From positions 1 to 64,000 of the forward strand of contig NZ_BJWY01000018.1 of the NCBI RefSeq assembly GCF_007990715.1: a stretch of 64,000 nucleotides of DNA, in the 5' to 3' direction. The notes beneath the pieces were generated by a model, which saw only the letters and a program-made list of their open reading frames with translations, did no database searches and was not told where the DNA came from. The position numbers were made by a program, and so were the translations under genes. The number at the start of each line of letters is the position of its first letter. Positions within the stretch are counted from its first letter, which is position 1. This document shows positions 37,858 through 46,524 of this stretch, piece after piece. This stretch comes from Nocardia seriolae NBRC 15557 (lineage in GTDB: Bacteria > Actinomycetota > Actinomycetes > Mycobacteriales > Mycobacteriaceae).

Positions 37858-38901
37858 CTAGTCGACCGCTATCACCACCTTGCCGAACGGGTCGCCCTCG
37901 GTGAAGTAGCGGTAGGCCTCGACCGCCCGCTCGAAGGGGTAGACGCGGTCGATCACCGGGCGCATGCCGTGTTCGGCGATGGCGGCGTTCATGGACTCCA
38001 GATCCGCGCGGCTGCCGACCGCGATGCGGCGCAGGCCCACATACTTGCCGCCCAGCTGATCGGGATGCTGCTGACCGGGCGCGGCCGGGAACGCGCCGAT
38101 CAGGACCACCTCGCCGTTGTAGGCGGTCGCCGCAAGGGATTTCGGCAGGGTCAGCTTGCCGACCGCCTCGACCACCCGATCGACGCCGAGCCCGCCCGTG
38201 AGGTCCAGCACCGCGTGCTCCCAGTCCGGAGTCTGCTTGCGGTCCACCACCTCGCCCGAGCCGAGCTTGCGCAGCCGCTCACCCTTCTCCGGCGAGGAGG
38301 TGATCGAAATGACCCGCGCGCCCAGCATTTTCGCGTGCTGCACCGCGAACAGCCCGACCGGCCCGGTGCCGACGGTCAGCACCGTATCCTCCGGCCCGAC
38401 CGGGACCGGCTTGGTCAAGGCCGCCCACGCCACCAGTCCGGCGCAGGTGAGCGCGGCCGCCTCGGCGTCGGCGAGGTGCGCGGGCACCTGAACCACCGAC
38501 TCCTCCTCCAGTAGCACGTAGGTCGCGAGCCAGCCGTCGTGGGTCGCGCCGTACTGGCGGCTGCCCAGCTCCTGATTCTGCTTGCCGTCGACCCAGCTCA
38601 CGAAGTAGGTGCCCATCACCCGGTCACCCAGCGCGGCGCGGGTGACGCCCGAGCCCAACGCGATGACCTCACCGACCCCGTCCACCAGCGGCGCCACGCC
38701 CGGCCGCGCCGGGATCGGATAGGTGCCCTCCATGAGCATGATGTCGCGCCGGTTCAGCGAGGCCGCCCGCACCCGCACCAGCACCTGATGCGACCCGGGT
38801 ACCGGAGCCCGCTGCACCCGGGTGCTCAGACCGTCGCGTCCGCGCAGCGGTTCCAGTTGGTAGACAACACCATTCGCGTTCCGCTTGTGTCCTTCAGTCA
38901 T
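37858..38901 (-). CDS. MDR-family zinc-independent alcohol dehydrogenase/quinone reductase-like
   Basis: 347-residue medium-chain dehydrogenase/reductase. N-terminal GroES-like fold (VPGSHQVLVRVRAASLNRRDIML), no structural-zinc cysteine cluster, NAD(P)-binding VGTGPVGLFAVQ at ~177-188, C-terminal IDRVYPFERAVEAYRYF. The ATG at 38901 lies in the divergent region shared with an XRE regulator that contains two matching operators, so the pair is very likely a regulator and its target. Substrate unknown. Confidence 0.85.
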   Translation of the reverse strand: MTEGHKRNANGVVYQLEPLRGRDGLSTRVQRAPVPGSHQVLVRVRAASLNRRDIMLMEGTYPIPARPGVAPLVDGVGEVIALGSGVTRAALGDRVMGTYFVSWVDGKQNQELGSRQYGATHDGWLATYVLLEEESVVQVPAHLADAEAAALTCAGLVAWAALTKPVPVGPEDTVLTVGTGPVGLFAVQHAKMLGARVISITSSPEKGERLRKLGSGEVVDRKQTPDWEHAVLDLTGGLGVDRVVEAVGKLTLPKSLAATAYNGEVVLIGAFPAAPGQQHPDQLGGKYVGLRRIAVGSRADLESMNAAIAEHGMRPVIDRVYPFERAVEAYRYFTEGDPFGKVVIAVD

Positions 38902-38936
38902 GACATCGAGTCTGTGCCGCGCCCGTCGGCCGCGCG

Positions 38937-38952
38937 ATTCCCCGCAGGGAAT
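38937..38952. promoter_or_regulatory. Operator 1, ATTCCC-N4-GGGAAT
   Basis: ATTCCCCGCAGGGAAT: perfect 6-bp inverted half-sites with a 4-bp spacer, 36 bp upstream of the dehydrogenase start. It shares half-sites and spacing exactly with a second site centred 62 bp away. Confidence 0.7.
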
Positions 38953-38998
38953 GAGCGAGCCGCGGGCCGCGTCATAACCTTCGGGCAAGGCGCGGGTC

Positions 38999-39014
38999 AT
39001 TCCCTCGAGGGAAT
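38999..39014. promoter_or_regulatory. Operator 2, ATTCCC-N4-GGGAAT
   Basis: ATTCCCTCGAGGGAAT is a perfect 16-bp palindrome, 35 bp upstream of the XRE regulator start. The twin sites are each about 35 bp from the gene they face, which suits autoregulation plus control of the divergent dehydrogenase. Confidence 0.72.
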
Positions 39015-39048
39015 CGCGGGGCCGCCCCCGCGCCCGCAGAGTGGAGGT

Positions 39049-39849
39049 ATGACGATCATGGCCGTGGCGACCACAGCCACCCCGTTCGCACAGCAGTTGC
39101 GCGGCTGGCGCACGCGCCGACGCATCAGCCAGCTCGATCTGGCGATTGCCGCCGAGACCAGCCAGCGGTACCTGAGCTTCCTGGAGCAGGGGCGCTCGCA
39201 TCCGGGACGGACCATGGTGGTCCGGCTGGCCGAGGTGCTCGGGCTGGAGCTGCGGGAACGCAATGCGCTGCTGCTGTCCGCGGGGTATGCGCCGATCTTT
39301 CCCGAATCCTCGCTGGACGCACCGGAACTCGAGGCGGTCCGGTACGCACTGGAGACCATCCTCGAGGGACATCTGCCCTATCCGGCGGTGGTGACCCGAC
39401 CGTTCGGCGTGCTGGTGGCCGCCAATCCGGGCTTCGCGCTGCTGACCGAGGGCTGTGCGCCCGAACTGCTGCGAGCGCCGAGCAATGTGCTGCGGCTGGC
39501 CCTGCACCCGGACGGCCTGGCGCGGCGGGTACTGAACCTGCCGGAGTGGGGCCGCCACATCACCGACAGCCTGCGCAATCGGGCGGGCCGCAGCCCGAAT
39601 CCGGAGCTGGACGCGCTCATCGCAGAACTCGAAGGCTATCTGCCGCCGGTGGATCCGGGTCCCGGCCACCTCGGCTTCGCGGTGCCGCTGCGGCTGCGGT
39701 CGGAGGCGGGCGAGCTGCGGCTGATCACCACCCTCACCTCGTTCGCCACGGCCACCGACATCACGCTCTCGGAGCTGCACCTGGAGGCGTTCCTGCCCGC
39801 CGACCAGGCCACCGCCGAGATGCTGCGCGAACGGTTCGCGCCCGCCTAG
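39049..39849 (+). CDS. XRE-family regulator with MmyB-like ligand domain
   Basis: 266 residues. A Cro/C1-type helix-turn-helix (LRGWRTRRRISQLDLAIAAETSQRYLSFLEQGRSHP, residues ~18-52) is followed by a PAS-like MmyB ligand-binding domain (PAVVTRPFGVLVAANPGFALL to TSFATATDITLSELHLEAFLP). This family commonly represses a divergent short- or medium-chain dehydrogenase. GGAGG lies one base before ATG 39049 and ten before the in-frame ATG 39058, so the later start may be the true one. Its stop overlaps that of the convergent flavoprotein gene. Confidence 0.87.
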   Translation: MTIMAVATTATPFAQQLRGWRTRRRISQLDLAIAAETSQRYLSFLEQGRSHPGRTMVVRLAEVLGLELRERNALLLSAGYAPIFPESSLDAPELEAVRYALETILEGHLPYPAVVTRPFGVLVAANPGFALLTEGCAPELLRAPSNVLRLALHPDGLARRVLNLPEWGRHITDSLRNRAGRSPNPELDALIAELEGYLPPVDPGPGHLGFAVPLRLRSEAGELRLITTLTSFATATDITLSELHLEAFLPADQATAEMLRERFAPA

Positions 39850-41360
39850 AGATTCACCGGGCCGTCGGGGGCTTGCGGCAGGCGCGCGCCGATGTGACCG
39901 TCGGGCCGGACCAGCAGCGCCCCGTCCGGGTCGATTCCGTACAGCTCGGCGTGACCCTCGGGCAGGGACTCGAAACGCAGGGGAAGCGTTGTGCCGATTC
40001 GCTTTTCCCAGCCGCCGGGGTCAGGGGTGAGCACGGTGAACCACTCCCCGAGCGCGTCGAGGCTGGAACGGCCCGGCGCCAGCCAGCAGTGCGGCAGCCG
40101 GGCTCCCGGCCGCCCGCTCGGCAGGTAGGCCGCCGCATCGTCCGGCGGTGGCGGGCTGCCGTCGGGCCGGACGGCGGCGGAGTCGTAGGAGACGCCCAGA
40201 ATCAGCCCAATCTGGTCGAAATACCGCTCCGACCAGGGTAGTTCGACCGCGCCCCCGGTATCCCCGGCGGCCCGCTGCGCGCGCCGCGCGAGCTGTGCGG
40301 CGCGCACCCGCTCGGCATTGGTCACCGCCTGCCGCAGGGTCCGGTGGGCGACCGGAAGCCGTTCCGTCTCATAGGTTTCCAGCAGCTCCGGTGCGGCCCA
40401 GCCGCGCAGCGCTCCGGCCAGATTCCAGCACAGGTTGTGCACGTCGGCCAGGCCCGCGTTCATGCCGAGACCGCCGAGAATGGGCACCGTGTGCGCGGCG
40501 TCCCCGGCCAGGAAGATCCGCCCGTGTCGAAGGCGTTCGGCCACAAAGGCGTTCATCACCCAGCGCTGCACCCGCACGACCTCCACCGCGACCCGGATAT
40601 CCGGGCCGAGCGCGTCGGTCACCCGCGCGGACCAGTCGACCTCGCCGCCGCGCGACGCGGGCCCGAACCAGGCCCAGCCGCCCTCCGGATACAGCGGCAG
40701 GAACGACCCGTTCGTGGTGAAGTAGACCCCGGCGGGCTGGTCGGCGCACCAGCGGCCGAGATCGGCGTCGAAGACCACGGTGGTGGACTCACCGAGGGCT
40801 CCCGGACCGGTGGTGGCGATCCCCAGCCGCTGCCGCACAGTGGAATTCGCGCCGTCCGCGGCGAGCACATACCGGGCGCGGACTCGCGACTCCGCCGTCG
40901 TGTCGCGGTCGACGAGGGTGGCAGTCACGCCGTCGTCGTCCTCGGCCAGGTCCACCAGGTCGACTCCGAACCGCAGTGGTGCGTCCGCGGCGGCGAGCAG
41001 TGTCGGTTCGAGGCGATCCTGCGAGGTGAGCACGCCGATCTCCGGGCTCTCCGGAATGGGCGCACGGACCCCGACCATGGCCTCGGTGCCGAAGTCGCTG
41101 TCGCTCAGCGTCTCCCGGAAGCGCACCCGGCCGAACTCCGGTCCGAACGCCCGTTTCCGGACCGTCTCGGCCAGGCCCAGCTGTCGGAAGATCTCCATCG
41201 ATCGCACATTGACCAGGCGGGATCGCGGAAAGGGCGACAGCTCGCGACGCCGCTCCACCAGCAGGGTCCGCACTCCCCAGCGGTCCAGCAGCGCGCGGGC
41301 GGTGAGTCCGACCGGACCTCCCCCGACGATCAGCACCTCGAACTCCTCGTGTGCCACCAC
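39846..41360 (-). CDS. FAD-dependent aromatic monooxygenase (PHBH/RdmE-like)
   Basis: 504-residue class A flavoprotein hydroxylase. FAD site LIVGGGPVGLTA (~10-21), NAD(P)H/FAD DG motif LAADGANSTVRQRLG, second FAD motif FLAGDAAHTVPILGGLGMNAG and a thioredoxin-like C-terminal domain (PGARLPHCWL, ending DPDGALLVRPDGHIGARLP) as in polyketide and phenol hydroxylases. GTG 41360 or 41357 start. Divergent from a PadR regulator with a strong dyad between them. The substrate is probably an aromatic compound or polyketide. Confidence 0.85.
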   Translation of the reverse strand: MVAHEEFEVLIVGGGPVGLTARALLDRWGVRTLLVERRRELSPFPRSRLVNVRSMEIFRQLGLAETVRKRAFGPEFGRVRFRETLSDSDFGTEAMVGVRAPIPESPEIGVLTSQDRLEPTLLAAADAPLRFGVDLVDLAEDDDGVTATLVDRDTTAESRVRARYVLAADGANSTVRQRLGIATTGPGALGESTTVVFDADLGRWCADQPAGVYFTTNGSFLPLYPEGGWAWFGPASRGGEVDWSARVTDALGPDIRVAVEVVRVQRWVMNAFVAERLRHGRIFLAGDAAHTVPILGGLGMNAGLADVHNLCWNLAGALRGWAAPELLETYETERLPVAHRTLRQAVTNAERVRAAQLARRAQRAAGDTGGAVELPWSERYFDQIGLILGVSYDSAAVRPDGSPPPPDDAAAYLPSGRPGARLPHCWLAPGRSSLDALGEWFTVLTPDPGGWEKRIGTTLPLRFESLPEGHAELYGIDPDGALLVRPDGHIGARLPQAPDGPVNL

Positions 41361-41438
41361 CCGAGTGTGCCGCCGACGGGCGAAAACCGCCAACGACGGC
41401 GCGCTGCATCGATTACGGCCAACCACTTGTCGCCCAAT

Positions 41439-41466
41439 ACTCGTAGACGTATATTCGTAGACGAGT
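41439..41466. promoter_or_regulatory. 28-bp PadR-type operator dyad
   Basis: Inverted repeat with outer half-sites ACTCGT and ACGAGT, inner matches ACG/CGT and a central ATAT; 22 of 28 positions are symmetrical. It ends immediately before the AAGGAGG ribosome site of padR, so bound protein would block the padR promoter and probably the divergent flavoprotein promoter. Confidence 0.68.
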
Positions 41467-41479
41467 AAGGAGGTGCCGG

Positions 41480-42145
41480 ATGGCCCGCAAGCGCAAGGTC
41501 GCCAACCTGATGGGTCTGGCGGTGCTCTCCGCCGTGGTCGTGCAGCCCATGCACCGCTACGAGATCGCTGCCAGATTGCGGGCGTGGGGCAAGGACACCG
41601 ACATGAGCATCAAGTGGGGTTCGCTCTACACGGTGGTGGACAACCTCACCAAGCACGGCTTCCTGGAGATCACCGGCAGCGAGCGGGACGGGGCCCGGCC
41701 CGAGCGGACCATCTACCGGATCACCGACGCCGGGCGGGCCGAACTCACCGACTGGACAAGGGAACTCGTCGCCGAGCCGGAACCCGAGAAGGGCCGTTTC
41801 CTGGCGGGGCTGTCCGTACTGTCGGTGCTGCCGCCGGACGAGGTCATCGACCTGCTCACCCGGCGAATCACCAAGCTGGACCGGACCATTGCCGATGGCC
41901 GCGCCCAATTGGCCGCTCTGGAAGGCACAGTGCCGCGCCTTTTCCTGGTCGAAGACGACTATGAGCTGACCATGCTGAGCGCGGAGGCCGATTGGGCTCG
42001 CGCCCTGCGCGATTCACTGGCCGACGGCAGCTTTCCCGACGTGGAGGGCTGGCGTGCCTGGCATCGCGACGGCGTCATGCCACCGGAACTCATCGAACTG
42101 GCGGAAGGGGGAACACCCGCAACGCAGGCCGAGCACGACCGATAA
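41480..42145 (+). CDS. PadR-family transcriptional regulator
   Basis: 221 residues. N-terminal PadR winged helix (GLAVLSAVVVQPMHRYEIAARL to SLYTVVDNLTKHGFLEI, then ERTIYRITDAGRAEL) plus a C-terminal Vir-like helical dimerisation domain. AAGGAGG six bases before the ATG. It sits between two flavin monooxygenase genes, one divergent and one downstream on the same strand, and carries a 28-bp dyad in front of its own start; it probably represses both itself and the divergent hydroxylase in response to an aromatic ligand. Confidence 0.9.
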   Translation: MARKRKVANLMGLAVLSAVVVQPMHRYEIAARLRAWGKDTDMSIKWGSLYTVVDNLTKHGFLEITGSERDGARPERTIYRITDAGRAELTDWTRELVAEPEPEKGRFLAGLSVLSVLPPDEVIDLLTRRITKLDRTIADGRAQLAALEGTVPRLFLVEDDYELTMLSAEADWARALRDSLADGSFPDVEGWRAWHRDGVMPPELIELAEGGTPATQAEHDR

Positions 42146-42355
42146 CTCGCTCGGCCCTGCCGACCTTTACGAAACCGGGCTCCGGCGGGGGTGCTGCAAC
42201 ACCGCCACCGAAGCCCGGGAACACACCGTCTCGAACCGCGTCCGTGCAGGCGAACCCGGCACCGAGTTTGGCAACTACAGGATAACTGGGTTCTCCATAC
42301 GCGCGCCGGTTCGGGGTTTTTCCGAAACCTTCGAACACCTCCCTGGAGGAGAACC

Positions 42356-43555
42356 ATGTCCATCAACTCGGCAATCGTCATCGGCGGCGGTATTTCCGGA
42401 CCGGTCACCGCCACCGCCCTCCATCTCGCCGGGATCGACGTCACCGTCTTCGAGGCCTACCCCGGCCCGGCCTACGGCATCGGCTCCAATCTGGCGCTCG
42501 CGCCCAACGGGGTGGCCGCACTCGAGATCGTCGGGGCCGCCGACGCGGTGCGCGCCCACGCCGTACCCATCGCCAAGTCCTCGATGTCGGTGAACGGCAA
42601 GAGTTTCGACCTGCCCGGCCTCACGAACATCGCGCCGCTGCGCGCGATCGACCGTCCCGTCCTGCACCGGGTGCTGCACGACAATGCGGTCGCCGCGGGC
42701 GTCCAATTCGAATACGACAAGCGGCTGATCGATGTCGAGGAACACGCCGGCGGGGTGACCGCCCGGTTCTCCGACGGCAGCACCGCCACCGCGGACGTGC
42801 TCATCGGCGCGGACGGAATCCGTTCCACCGTACGCACACTCGTCGATCCGAAGGCTCCCGGACCGACCTACCTGCGCATGCTCGGCCTCGGCGCGTACGT
42901 CGACTGCGACCTCGACCTGGAGCCCGAGCGGATGACCTTCGCCTTCGGCAAGCGGGCCTACTACCTGTACTGGCCCATGCCCGACGGCCGGGTCGCCTGG
43001 GGCGCGAATCTGCCCAGCGAACAGTACTTTTCGCTGACCGAGGCGCGAGCCGTGCCGGTCGAGCGGTGGCTGGACCGGTTGCGGACGGCCTACGCCGGGG
43101 AGGAGCCCGGCGAGCTGCTGGCCCGCAGCACCACCCCCGAGCAGCTGGCCGTGGTCGGGGCGCTGCACGTCATGCCGTCGGTGCCGCACTGGCATCGGGG
43201 GCGGATGGTGCTCACCGGCGACGCCATCCACGCGCCCAGCAACACCTCCGGGCAGGGTGCGTCGCTGGCCATCGAGAGCGGTATCGAGCTGGCCCGCTGC
43301 CTGCGCGACATCGATGATCCGGCACGGGCTTTCGCCACCTACGAGGCGCTGCGCCGGCCGCGGGTGGAGGCGGTGGCGGCGCGGGTCGCGCGAATGAACC
43401 ACACCAAGGCCGCGGGTCCGGTCACCCGCAAGGCCATGCAGCTCATGATGCCCATGATGTTCAAGCGCATGGATCCGGAGAAGCTGATGGGTCACGAACA
43501 GCGCTTCCGCATCGACTGGGACACCACGGTGCGGCCGGTCGCGGTCAACGCCTGA
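42356..43555 (+). CDS. FAD-dependent monooxygenase
   Basis: 399-residue class A flavin monooxygenase. FAD site IVIGGGISGPVTATAL at the N terminus, VLIGADGIRSTVRTLV in the middle, MVLTGDAIHAPSNTSGQGASLAIE as the second FAD motif. It resembles salicylate/zeaxanthin-epoxidase-type enzymes; the substrate is unknown. GGAGGAG five bases before ATG 42356. The 210 bp after padR contain no clear terminator, so it may be partly co-transcribed with padR. A strong hairpin follows its stop. Confidence 0.85.
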   Translation: MSINSAIVIGGGISGPVTATALHLAGIDVTVFEAYPGPAYGIGSNLALAPNGVAALEIVGAADAVRAHAVPIAKSSMSVNGKSFDLPGLTNIAPLRAIDRPVLHRVLHDNAVAAGVQFEYDKRLIDVEEHAGGVTARFSDGSTATADVLIGADGIRSTVRTLVDPKAPGPTYLRMLGLGAYVDCDLDLEPERMTFAFGKRAYYLYWPMPDGRVAWGANLPSEQYFSLTEARAVPVERWLDRLRTAYAGEEPGELLARSTTPEQLAVVGALHVMPSVPHWHRGRMVLTGDAIHAPSNTSGQGASLAIESGIELARCLRDIDDPARAFATYEALRRPRVEAVAARVARMNHTKAAGPVTRKAMQLMMPMMFKRMDPEKLMGHEQRFRIDWDTTVRPVAVNA

Positions 43556-43570
43556 AACTCCCGGTAGCGC

Positions 43571-43602
43571 AATGCCCCGCCGCGTTCGTGCGGCGGGGCA
43601 TT
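43571..43602. terminator. Bidirectional hairpin terminator
   Basis: AATGCCCCGCCGC-GTTCGT-GCGGCGGGGCATT: perfect 13-bp arms with flanking A/T pairs, between the convergent monooxygenase and MFS genes. Confidence 0.8.
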
Positions 43603-43628
43603 GTCGTGCGTTCGGCGACGGCGGGTGT

Positions 43629-45668
43629 TCAGCGCCCGGCGGGCAGCGCGTCCGGGCGGTCGGCCTCGTCCAGCAGCTTGGTGGCGATATTGTCGATGGC
43701 CTGATCCAACAGCGCGTGCTCGACGGGATCGGCGGAATCCCAGTCGGTGAGCTGGGTTTCGAGCCAGCGCTTCCACGCGCCGCGCACCCGATCGACCTCT
43801 TCGACACCCTTGTCGGTGAGGTTCAGCTCGTCGCCGTCGCGGCGCAGCAGGCCGTCGCGTTCGGCCTTGTCGTAGACCGGGCCGATCAATTCCGTCGGGA
43901 TCCAATGGGTTCGGGCGATGTCGTCGATGGTGGCGGTGCCGCGCAGCCGGTTGTACATGCGCACCTGACCCAGCGCCCAGGCCTCGTCGCGGCCGAGCGA
44001 ACTGCCCGCCGCCGCGAGGATTCCCGGATCCGGGACGGTATTGTCGCGCAGCTTGCGCAGCACCCGCGCGACGCAGCGCTCCAGCTGTACCAGGCGGTCC
44101 GCGGAGTCCGGCATGGCGAACTGCTCCCCCACGTCGGTGGCCTCGGCCCGCGCGCTGTCGCGCAGCTTCACCTGCTTCAGCAGGAACGCCACCGCGAAGC
44201 CGAGCAGCGCCACCGGCACCACCCAGCGGAAGACGAAGTCGATGGAGTCGGCGTAGGCCTGGATGATCGACGCGGACTGCGTCTTCGGCAACTCGCGCAG
44301 CAGCTGCGGATTCTGCGCGGCCTCGGGCGGCACCCGCGATTCGATCAGCGCCGCTTCGAGGTTGGGCCGCAACCGATTCGAGTAGAGGGTGCCGAACACG
44401 GTGGTGCCGAAGGCGCTGCCGATGGTCCGGAAGAAGGTGACACCGGAGGTCGCGGTGCCCAGATCCGAGTACGGGACGCTGTTCTGCACGGCGATGGTCA
44501 GCACCTGCATGGCCAGGCCGACGCCCAGGCCCAGGATCAGCATGTAGACCGACATGACCCAGAAGCCGGTGCCGGGCCCCATGGTCGACATCAGGTACAG
44601 CCCGACCGCCATGATGGCGCAGCCGATGATCGGGAAGATCTTGTACTGCCCCGTCTTCCCGACGATATTGCCCGACAGGATCGAGGTGAAGAACAGCCCG
44701 ACCACCAGCGGCAGCGTGCGCACGCCCGACGCGGTCGCCGAAACACCCTCCACGTATTGCAGATACGCGGGCAGATAGGTCATCGCGCCCAGCAGCGCGA
44801 AGCCGACGATGAAGCTCAGGATCGAGCACACCGTGAAGACATTGCTGCGGAACAGATGCATGGGCAGCATCGGTTCGGGAGCCCGCAGTTCGGCGAACAC
44901 GAACGTGGCCAGCAGCACCGCCGCGGCGGCGAACAGGCCGATGATCATCGACGAACCCCACGCGTATTCCTGTCCGCCCCATTCCAATCCGAGGATCAGG
45001 CAGGTGACGCCGACGGCCACCAGCGCGATGCCCAGGTAGTCCACGATCGGCTTGACGGCCGCCCTGGTCATCGGAATGGTGCGGGCCGCCAGCGCGATCA
45101 TGACGATCGCGATGGGGACGTTCACGTAGAAGCACCAGCGCCAGCTCAGATGGTCGGTGAACAGGCCGCCCAGCGTCGGGCCGATCACCGTGGTGATGGC
45201 GAAGATCGCGCCCAGCCCACCCTGGTACTTGCCGCGTTCGCGCAGCGGGATCACGTCGGCGATCAATGCCATGGAGGTGACCATGAGCCCGCCCGCGCCC
45301 AGACCCTGGATGGCGCGGGCGAAGATGAGCAGGGTCATGCCGTGCGCGAGCCCGGCCACCATCGAGCCGATGATGAAGATCGCGCCGCTGAGCTGGAAGA
45401 CCAGCTTGCGGCCGAACAGGTCGCCGAACTTGCCGGACAGGGCGGTGGCGATGGCCTCGGCCACCAGGTACGAGGTGACCACCCAGGCCATGTGCCCGGC
45501 CCCGCCCAGGTCCGCCACGATGGTCGGCAGGGCGGTGGAGACGATGGTGGAGTCGAGCGCGGCCATGAGCATGCCGAGCGCGACGGTTCCGAAGATGACG
45601 TTTCTGCGCGCCTTGCTCAGCGGCTGCGGCGCGACGGGCTGCTCGGCGGTGGCGCTGGCACCGGTCAT
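43629..45668 (-). CDS. DHA2-type MFS drug exporter with C-terminal winged-helix domain
   Basis: 679 residues. The first ~510 form a 14-helix major facilitator with motif A (GKFGDLFGRKLVF), motif C-like GLGAIFAITTVIGPTLGGLF and ALDSTIVSTALPTIVADL. The remaining ~150 residues are soluble and contain a MarR/winged-helix-like fold (GRDEAWALGQVRMYNRLRG, TIDDIARTHWIPTELIGPVYDKAERDGLLRRDGDELNLTDKG). The overall size matches the Rv1877 family of M. tuberculosis. ATG 45668, no strong ribosome site, possibly leaderless. Likely exports toxic compounds; the soluble tail may sense substrate. Confidence 0.85.
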   Translation of the reverse strand: MTGASATAEQPVAPQPLSKARRNVIFGTVALGMLMAALDSTIVSTALPTIVADLGGAGHMAWVVTSYLVAEAIATALSGKFGDLFGRKLVFQLSGAIFIIGSMVAGLAHGMTLLIFARAIQGLGAGGLMVTSMALIADVIPLRERGKYQGGLGAIFAITTVIGPTLGGLFTDHLSWRWCFYVNVPIAIVMIALAARTIPMTRAAVKPIVDYLGIALVAVGVTCLILGLEWGGQEYAWGSSMIIGLFAAAAVLLATFVFAELRAPEPMLPMHLFRSNVFTVCSILSFIVGFALLGAMTYLPAYLQYVEGVSATASGVRTLPLVVGLFFTSILSGNIVGKTGQYKIFPIIGCAIMAVGLYLMSTMGPGTGFWVMSVYMLILGLGVGLAMQVLTIAVQNSVPYSDLGTATSGVTFFRTIGSAFGTTVFGTLYSNRLRPNLEAALIESRVPPEAAQNPQLLRELPKTQSASIIQAYADSIDFVFRWVVPVALLGFAVAFLLKQVKLRDSARAEATDVGEQFAMPDSADRLVQLERCVARVLRKLRDNTVPDPGILAAAGSSLGRDEAWALGQVRMYNRLRGTATIDDIARTHWIPTELIGPVYDKAERDGLLRRDGDELNLTDKGVEEVDRVRGAWKRWLETQLTDWDSADPVEHALLDQAIDNIATKLLDEADRPDALPAGR

Positions 45669-45744
45669 CGGCCCAGTATGTTGGGCGCGTCGGCCGAGGT
45701 ATGGCAACGACACGGCAAACCGACGGATCGGACAGGGCGACCGA

Positions 45745-46401
45745 TCAGTTCACCCGCACCGCGTACCCGCCCAGCGCGGGTTCGAGGGTGTCGAAAGCGG
45801 CGGCGGCAAGCTCGGTCAACGCCGTCGCGATGGCCTCGTTCGACTCCCCCTCGACCGTGCGGCGCAGCACTTCCTCGAACAGGATCCGATGCACGCCGCC
45901 GAGCAGCGCGGCCGCCACCCGTGCCGTGAAATCCTCTGTGGGAGTAGCTGTTTCCTCGGCCAGAGTGTCGGCCAGCAGGCGCTCGCGATCCTCGTGGAAC
46001 TCCCGCAACCGCGCCACCAGGGCCGGGCTGCCGGTGAGCAGGGCGGCGAAATCCGGGCCCGAGAAGCCCGCGAGCACGGCATCCTTCCCGGCGATCGCGG
46101 CGAGATAGGCCCGTCGCAGCGCGGCCAGCGCCGACTCACCCGGATCCCGCTCACGCACCGTCGCCGCCGGACCCGATATGAAGGCTTGGTGAATATCCAG
46201 CACCAGGTCTTCCTTGCGCGGGAAGTAATTGGTCACCGTCATTTTGGCGACCTCGGCGGCCTCCGCGATCTCGGCGATGGTGACACTGTCGTACCCGCGT
46301 TCCAGGAACAGCCGGGTCGCGGTGTCGGAGATGTTCTGCCTGGTCAGCAGCTTCTTGCGCTCGCGCAGGCCCAGTGGCGCGCCGGTCGGCGAGGGTGTCA
46401 T
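45745..46401 (-). CDS. TetR-family transcriptional regulator
   Basis: 218 residues. N-terminal helix-turn-helix (LLTRQNISDTATRLFLERGYDS, TIAEIAEAAEVAKMTVTNYFPRKEDLV) and a helical ligand domain. It lies 76 bp upstream of the MFS exporter on the same strand and is divergent from an SDR gene, so either could be its target. A symmetric site in the 123-bp divergent gap favours control of the SDR and itself. Confidence 0.88.
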   Translation of the reverse strand: MTPSPTGAPLGLRERKKLLTRQNISDTATRLFLERGYDSVTIAEIAEAAEVAKMTVTNYFPRKEDLVLDIHQAFISGPAATVRERDPGESALAALRRAYLAAIAGKDAVLAGFSGPDFAALLTGSPALVARLREFHEDRERLLADTLAEETATPTEDFTARVAAALLGGVHRILFEEVLRRTVEGESNEAIATALTELAAAAFDTLEPALGGYAVRVN

Positions 46402-46472
46402 GAACTCAATATCAACATCTTTTTAGGACTGTCACAAGTTTCCGGTCCGGGGCTCCGGGGTATCGCCGGGAA

Positions 46473-46488
46473 CTTACTCTGAAGTAAG
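46473..46488. promoter_or_regulatory. Candidate TetR operator
   Basis: CTTACT-CTGA-AGTAAG, perfect 6-bp half-sites with a 4-bp spacer, 37 bp before the SDR start and 71 bp before the tetR start. Confidence 0.5.
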
Positions 46489-46524
46489 GTCGAACAAACG
46501 ACTCGAATTGTGAGGTCAACAGCC

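Noticed and set aside
43572..45929. 785-codon plus-strand frame opposite the MFS exporter.
   Set aside because: Translation is His/Arg/Asp/Gln-rich without domain similarity, while the minus strand encodes a clear 14-helix transporter.
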